DNA from: Prochlorococcus sp. AG-347-M15
GTDB taxonomy: Bacteria > Cyanobacteriota > Cyanobacteriia > PCC-6307 > Cyanobiaceae
Assembly: GCA_003281185.1 (NCBI GenBank)
Contig: QCCS01000014.1
Span: forward strand, 1-35,220
DNA: 35,220 bases
Direction of reading: 5' to 3'
Shown here one piece after another: positions 34,632-35,220 of this stretch. How positions within the stretch are numbered: the stretch's first letter is position 1; every line of letters begins with the position of its first letter. Both the position numbers and the translations under genes were made by a program. The notes beneath the pieces are model-generated. The model had not been told where the DNA came from. It saw only the letters and a program-made list of their open reading frames with translations, and made no database searches.

Positions 34632-35220
34632 TTACTTATCATCAAAATTATACTTATCAGAAGTCAATAATTTCCAGTCTCCCTGACCATTTAACTCTAA
34701 AATATTTTCATGAAAATCTTTTAAGCTAGGTCTATGTCCAACACTAATAAGAGAAAGTTCTCGTTCCTTTAGTAAACTATATAGTTTTTTTTCAGTATCA
34801 ATATCTAAGGCACTTGTTGCTTCATCAAGTACTGCAAATCTTGGAGAATTTAGTAATAGTCTTGCAAATGCCAATCTTTGTTGCTCGCCTAAGGAAAGAA
34901 TTCGTGGCCAATCTTGTTTGATATCAAGATTAGGATACCGATCAACTAAGGTTTTTAAATTTACTTCATGAAGTACAGAAGTAAGATGTTCATCACTAAA
35001 TTTTTTGACTTCTGTGGGATAACATAATTGTTCCCTTAAAGAACCAAGTAGCATATATGGTTTTTGAGGTATGAATAATAATTCCCCAATTTTTGGTTTT
35101 TTAATTACTCCCTGATCGGGTTCCCATAAACCACTAATCATTCTTAGTAAAGATGTTTTTCCGCAACCAGATGGTCCTACTACTAAAAGTGATTGATTAT
35201 TATCGATGCTCAAATTTAAA
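34632..35220 (-). CDS. ABC transporter, ATP-binding part (5' end off the window)
   Basis: The frame is open to the window edge, and the TTG at 35213 is a Leu inside the protein, so only the C-terminal about 196 residues are seen. They form an ABC nucleotide-binding domain: Walker A GPSGCGKTS, signature LSLGEQQRLAFARLLL (LSLGEQQ in place of LSGGQ), Walker B FAVLDEATSALD and the H-loop SVGHRP. The layout with a preceding transmembrane part is typical of fused ABCD/SbmA-BacA-type exporters; that part is outside the window. It is followed by hli six bases on. Confidence 0.85.
   Translation of the reverse strand, partial: LNLSIDNNQSLLVVGPSGCGKTSLLRMISGLWEPDQGVIKKPKIGELLFIPQKPYMLLGSLREQLCYPTEVKKFSDEHLTSVLHEVNLKTLVDRYPNLDIKQDWPRILSLGEQQRLAFARLLLNSPRFAVLDEATSALDIDTEKKLYSLLKERELSLISVGHRPSLKDFHENILELNGQGDWKLLTSDKYNFDDK

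Noticed and set aside
1..35220. CRISPR array, insertion sequence, integrase or complete defence system
   Set aside because: No regular repeat-spacer pattern, transposase or recombinase motif was seen; the Cas4-like and PE-like proteins are solitary.

Overview
The window is a gene-dense, very AT-rich chromosome segment from a marine picocyanobacterium. It almost certainly comes from a high-light-adapted Prochlorococcus. The evidence is the pair of cyanobacterial flavodiiron proteins (Flv1/Flv3), psbX, a Ycf66 gene, a high-light-inducible (Hli) protein, a two-piece permuted tmRNA with the tag ANKIVSFSRQTAPVAA, the low GC content, short intergenic gaps, and many TTG or GTG starts without a clear Shine-Dalgarno sequence. 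The organism call is inference from content; no database search was possible.

Layout. At 0.3-3.7 kb there is a Cas4/RecB-like PD-(D/E)XK nuclease, two unrecognised small proteins and the septal transpeptidase FtsI, all on +. At 3.8-8.9 kb (mostly -) lie an FMN reductase, Flv1 and Flv3. Flv1 and Flv3 are separated by about 1 kb holding a secreted glycine-zipper protein and an unusual 444-base intergenic region with a hairpin terminator, two pairs of short repeats and a 24-bp perfect palindrome. At 9-18.8 kb is a housekeeping block of alaS, speA, ndk, a ThiO-like oxidase, gatB, coaE and argJ. At 18.8-20.5 kb a PEBP (YbhB-like) gene is flanked by related TACCAC-type repeats, followed by a ParA-like ATPase whose 3' end overlaps a small membrane-protein gene in another frame. 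At 20.7-25 kb are an aldo/keto reductase, a 45-codon ORF, the tmRNA, an RlmL-type RNA methylase, a YqjD/YqjE-like envelope pair, a 51-aa membrane ORF and a stand-alone LigD-phosphoesterase-like protein. At 25-29.8 kb smc is followed by an acidic-tailed PRC-barrel protein. At 29.8-35.2 kb are an LpxB-like glycosyltransferase behind tRNA-Leu, accC, a YggT protein, psbX, ycf66, hli and the 3' part of an ABC transporter running off the right edge.

How the genes work together. Most of the window is core metabolism and information processing. Photoprotection is the recurring theme: Flv1/Flv3 (Mehler-like O2 photoreduction), Hli, psbX and ycf66. I see no CRISPR array, insertion sequence, prophage or complete defence system. 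The least explained parts are the flv1-flv3 spacer, the repeats around the PEBP gene, the ParA/membrane-protein overlap, a tRNA-Leu with an apparent AAG anticodon, and several small unrecognised membrane or acidic proteins.
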